Both the position numbers and the translations under genes were made by a program. DNA of 64,000 nt from Chitinophaga eiseniae (GTDB lineage: Bacteria; Bacteroidota; Bacteroidia; Chitinophagales; Chitinophagaceae): positions 744,001-808,000 of the forward strand of contig NZ_JABAHZ010000001.1 in NCBI RefSeq assembly GCF_012641265.1, read 5' to 3'. Of the stretch, positions 61,343 through 64,000 are shown piece after piece. Under the pieces are notes generated by a model. It saw only the letters and a program-made list of their open reading frames with translations, searched no databases and had not been told where the DNA came from. Position 1 is the first letter of the stretch. Each line of letters begins with the position of its first letter.

Positions 61343-61858
61343 ATGTCACTCGAAAGATTTCTCACACAGGTGGTCCCCGTCCGGCAAAAGCTTTACCGCT
61401 TTGCATTCCGCCTGTTGGGCAACGAGGAAGACGCACAGGATATTACGCAGGACGCGCTGATGAAGGTATGGGGGATGCAGGAAAAGATGGCGGAGCTGCA
61501 AAACATGGAAGCCTGGTGCATGCGCATCACCCGCAACCTGGCGCTGGATAAAATCAAGTCGCGGAAATACCGCCTATCAGACGACCTGGACAGGGCAGGG
61601 GAAGTACCTGCCATACACCAGCAAAGCCCGCATGCAGCGGCCGAACAAAATGACGTAATGGGGAAAGTACACGTGGCCATCAACGCCCTGCCCGAGAAAT
61701 ACCGCACTATTCTCCAACTGAGAGATATTGATGGTCTTTCTTACCAGGAAATTGCCGATGTACTGGATATAGATATGAATGACGTAAAAGTGAATTTGCA
61801 CCGTGCCCGTAAATCAGTACGGGAGAAACTACAAAATCTGCAGGTATATGGATTATAA
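61343..61858 (+). CDS. ECF sigma factor, fourth
   Basis: 171 aa. Region 2 DAQDITQDALMKVWGMQEKM; region 4 YQEIADVLDIDMNDVKVNLHRARKSVREKL. Followed by an 11-nt overlapping anti-sigma-like gene. Not a FecR set; closer to the sigma factors found upstream of DUF4252 genes. Confidence 0.93.
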   Translation: MSLERFLTQVVPVRQKLYRFAFRLLGNEEDAQDITQDALMKVWGMQEKMAELQNMEAWCMRITRNLALDKIKSRKYRLSDDLDRAGEVPAIHQQSPHAAAEQNDVMGKVHVAINALPEKYRTILQLRDIDGLSYQEIADVLDIDMNDVKVNLHRARKSVREKLQNLQVYGL

Positions 61859-62339
61859 ATGGATCAGCGATTTGCTGGATAAGTACTGGGAGGGAGAAAC
61901 TACCCTGGAGGAGGAAGCGATGCTCCGTGATTTTTTCAGCGTACCACACACAAACCTGCCTGAAGCATTACTGGAGGCGGCGCCGCTATTCCAATATTTT
62001 AAAGGCGAAGCAGAAAAAGAATGGGATGTTCCCCCGATTACGCTGCCGGTTACCACCCCGGTGGTAAAACTGTCGCCGCTACGGCACTGGATGAAGTATG
62101 CAGCAGTAGCCCTGGTAGCGGTAGGTATCGGGTATGCGCTGAAACAGCAGCAGGTACGTAAGCAGGATGCGGCCATTGCCCTGCGGCAGCAGGAAATGAA
62201 CGACCCGCAGAAAGCCCTGGATGAAACGAAGAAAGCACTGCAACTGCTGGCCAGGAACCTGAATAAGGGTACCACCAAAATGCAGAAGCTGGCCTACTTC
62301 AATGAAGCCACTTCGCTGGTAGAGGGAAAGGATGATTAA
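61848..62339 (+). CDS. Putative transmembrane anti-sigma factor
   Basis: 163 aa. N-terminal helical sigma-binding-type region (ISDLLDKYWEGETTLEEEAMLRDFF), membrane helix about 79-94 (YAAVALVAVGIGYAL), then a helical coiled periplasmic tail with many Gln, Lys and Glu. Overlaps the sigma gene by 11 nt. No FecR domain. Confidence 0.82.
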   Translation: MDYKWISDLLDKYWEGETTLEEEAMLRDFFSVPHTNLPEALLEAAPLFQYFKGEAEKEWDVPPITLPVTTPVVKLSPLRHWMKYAAVALVAVGIGYALKQQQVRKQDAAIALRQQEMNDPQKALDETKKALQLLARNLNKGTTKMQKLAYFNEATSLVEGKDD

Positions 62340-62373
62340 CGGCTATTATAAAACCTGATATAAATATTGAGAA

Positions 62374-62895
62374 ATGAAACGATTCCTGTTTTTATTGATG
62401 GCGATCTTTGCCAGCTTCCATGGGTCAGCCCAGCAGGGGAGCGCCATAGACCGCTTTTTCCAGAGGTATGAAAACGACCGCAACTTTACGCTGGTCAGTA
62501 TTACGCCCAAAATGTTCAGCATGTTCGCTAAGGTAGATGCCGGCGACCCGGATGCCAAAAACCTGATGCGGGTTATCCAGAAATTAAAAGGCCTGCGTAT
62601 CCTGGCGAAAGAAAGTACCAAAGATGGTCCCCGCCTGTATAAAGAAGCGGCAGCTTTCCTGGGAGGCGATTTCGAAGAACTGATGACGCTCCGCGACAAG
62701 GACAGCGACCTGAAGTTCATGGTAAAGGAAAACGCCAAAGGTAACATCAATGAGCTGGTCATGCTCGTAGGTAGCTCTACCGAATTCCTGGCCATGAGCC
62801 TGGTAGGTGACATCGACCTCAATGAGATTTCCCAGATTGCCGGGTCTGTTAATATACAGGGCATGGACAAACTGAAAAACATCAAGAAAAAGTAA
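62374..62895 (+). CDS. DUF4252 protein, exported (first copy)
   Basis: 173 aa with signal peptide ending GSAQQ. The DUF4252 pattern is visible: FTLVSITPKMFSMF, LKGLRILAKES and LVGDIDLNEISQIAG. Function unknown. Third gene of the sigma/anti-sigma row. Confidence 0.9.
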   Translation: MKRFLFLLMAIFASFHGSAQQGSAIDRFFQRYENDRNFTLVSITPKMFSMFAKVDAGDPDAKNLMRVIQKLKGLRILAKESTKDGPRLYKEAAAFLGGDFEELMTLRDKDSDLKFMVKENAKGNINELVMLVGSSTEFLAMSLVGDIDLNEISQIAGSVNIQGMDKLKNIKKK

Positions 62896-62910
62896 CTAAA
62901 ACATTTTCCC

Positions 62911-63408
62911 ATGAAAGCATTCATTATTGCAGGCTGCTGTTTATTAGCTGCGGTAGCTGTTAAAGCCCAGGACCGCTCCCTGCGCGAGTTCCGCAACAAG
63001 TACCGTCATTGCTCCGAGGTACATACTATTAGTATAGGTGGCTTCGCAATGCGACTGACAGGTTTCTGTCTCTCGTTTTCAGATGATTCCAAAGACATGA
63101 AAGGGGTAATGAGAGGGATACAGAAGGCAAAGGTATACACGATTACTAACGTTAACGGTAATACGGTCAACAGCCAGGACATTGCTGACCTGAAAAGCAA
63201 CCTGCTACGCAACGATCATTTCGATGAACTGATGGATGTAAGAGACAAAAACAGCCGGGTACATATCCTGAATAAGGGAACCGACGACGAATTGGGTAAG
63301 GTGGTAATGCTGATACAGGATGAGAGTGACTTTGTGATTGTGAATCTGCAGACAACCCTGAAAATGTCTGATATCAATACTTTGATCCGTCAGTTTGCAT
63401 CCAACTGA
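62911..63408 (+). CDS. DUF4252 protein, exported (second copy)
   Basis: 165 aa, signal peptide ending VKAQD. Paralogous to the previous gene (FDELMDVRDKNS against FEELMTLRDKDS). Ends 5 nt from the stop of the convergent DUF721 gene. Confidence 0.9.
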   Translation: MKAFIIAGCCLLAAVAVKAQDRSLREFRNKYRHCSEVHTISIGGFAMRLTGFCLSFSDDSKDMKGVMRGIQKAKVYTITNVNGNTVNSQDIADLKSNLLRNDHFDELMDVRDKNSRVHILNKGTDDELGKVVMLIQDESDFVIVNLQTTLKMSDINTLIRQFASN

Positions 63409-63413
63409 TCCCT

Positions 63414-63701
63414 TTACCTGATCATCACGTCCTTAACAATGCTTTCTCCAAGCATTTCATTCACCAGCTTGATGATCTTATCTTTAGAGTAAGTTAACTC
63501 CTGCTTTAGTGGCGCCACTGTTGTAGTAACAATCAATTTACCGTCTATCAGCTGAATGCTCTGTGTATACCGGGCAATTGTTTTCCCCATAATCTGTTCC
63601 CAATTTTCCTGGATGCGCACCTCCGTAAGACGGGGTTTCATCCTGCTCTTATTCATAAATTCCCGGAGTGCATCTCCTATACTGGTAGTTCCATGACGCA
63701 T
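63414..63701 (-). CDS. DUF721 (DciA-like) protein
   Basis: 95 aa. Domain ENWEQIMGKTIARYTQSIQLIDGKLIVTTTVAPLKQELTY. DUF721 includes DciA, the replicative-helicase loader partner. Encoded just downstream of recF, as is usual in Bacteroidota. Confidence 0.9.
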   Translation of the reverse strand: MRHGTTSIGDALREFMNKSRMKPRLTEVRIQENWEQIMGKTIARYTQSIQLIDGKLIVTTTVAPLKQELTYSKDKIIKLVNEMLGESIVKDVMIR

Positions 63702-63749
63702 AGGGCAAAGGTAGTAAATTTTAGAGCGGCATACTGCAAAGAATATACG

Positions 63750-64000
63750 TTAAATAGTAATGAGCTGGATTTCCCCGGAGGTAGCCGCAAATGCCTGCTG
63801 TAGCCGTTCCACATGCGTATCTGTAATAAATACCTGTCCGTAGTGATCGCCTGCCACCAGGGCAATTAACCGCTGTACCCTTTCCTGGTCCAGTTTTTCA
63901 AACACATCATCCAATAGCAATAGCGGCGGAAAATTTTTATGTTGCCGCAGTATTTCAAACTGAGCCAGCTTCAACGCAAATAAAAAGCTTTTGCGTTGTC
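63750..64000 (-). CDS. recF: RecF, C-terminal part (gene continues beyond 64000)
   Basis: The last about 84 residues of RecF. The minus-strand frame reads QRKSFLFALKLAQFE at the edge, then LLLLDDVFEKLD (Walker B with D-loop) and HVFITDTH-like QVFITDTH. Recombination mediator; 48 nt upstream of the DUF721 gene. Confidence 0.92.
   Translation of the reverse strand, partial: QRKSFLFALKLAQFEILRQHKNFPPLLLLDDVFEKLDQERVQRLIALVAGDHYGQVFITDTHVERLQQAFAATSGEIQLITI

Overview
The window looks like chromosomal DNA from a Bacteroidota bacterium of the Chitinophaga type. Reasons: three ECF sigma / FecR / TonB-receptor signalling sets, a SusC-SusD pair, DUF4974, DUF3276, DUF2911, DUF4142 and DUF4252 proteins, promoters of the form TAnnTTTG, few Shine-Dalgarno sequences, and the cdaA-folP and recF-DUF721 neighbourhoods typical of that phylum. 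No tRNA, rRNA, CRISPR array, transposase, prophage or attachment site was found.

Layout. 1-3314 (-): ECF sigma, FecR and a TonB-dependent receptor that runs off the left edge. 3669-10653 (+): acyl-CoA dehydrogenase, SGNH hydrolase, lipocalin-like lipoprotein, alpha/beta esterase, an SPFH-GYF protein with a zinc-ribbon membrane partner, and a DUF4142 lipoprotein. 10725-14423 (-): YceI, then a tight six-gene row (VOC dioxygenase, OsmC, ferredoxin-like/CDGSH, small GNAT, two YeeE/YedE halves) that suggests sulfur or thiol-stress handling. 14721-30090: mostly housekeeping (DEDDh exonuclease-GIY-YIG, purC, MsbA-like exporter, DUF3276, pgi, a TspO-like protein, prfB with a programmed frameshift, pruA, three unknown envelope genes, a periplasmic peroxiredoxin, pyrR, pyrB).

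30171-43310 holds two back-to-back cell-surface signalling loci: sigma/FecR/SusC without SusD (-) and sigma/FecR/SusC/SusD (+). Between them lie a protein made of DSL hexapeptide repeats and a DUF486 membrane protein. 43508-47996: secreted PIG-L deacetylase, two tiny membrane proteins and a sodium:solute symporter, which may use the product imported by the SusCD pair. 48101-51652 (-): unknown 136-aa protein, 7-TM protein, histidine kinase, LuxR response regulator, DUF2911. A 550-bp divergent regulatory region carrying two copies of one palindrome separates this from an unknown protein with two transthyretin-like folds (52202-53098). 53207-64000: xerD, ndk, nrnA, FKBP isomerase, cdaA, folP, DoxX-like protein, a lone DppB-type permease, a sigma/anti-sigma/DUF4252 x2 operon, DUF721 and the end of recF.

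The strongest observations are: (1) prfB with an apparent +1 frameshift site using UAA instead of the usual UGA; (2) a family of 36-41 bp-arm palindromes inserted precisely at stop codons of neighbouring genes; (3) three housekeeping genes whose promoter -7 box ends only 6-7 nt before the ATG, implying leaderless mRNAs; (4) the DSL hexapeptide-repeat protein; (5) the twin-palindrome regulatory region beside the two-component system. Everything was read by eye; no homology search was run.
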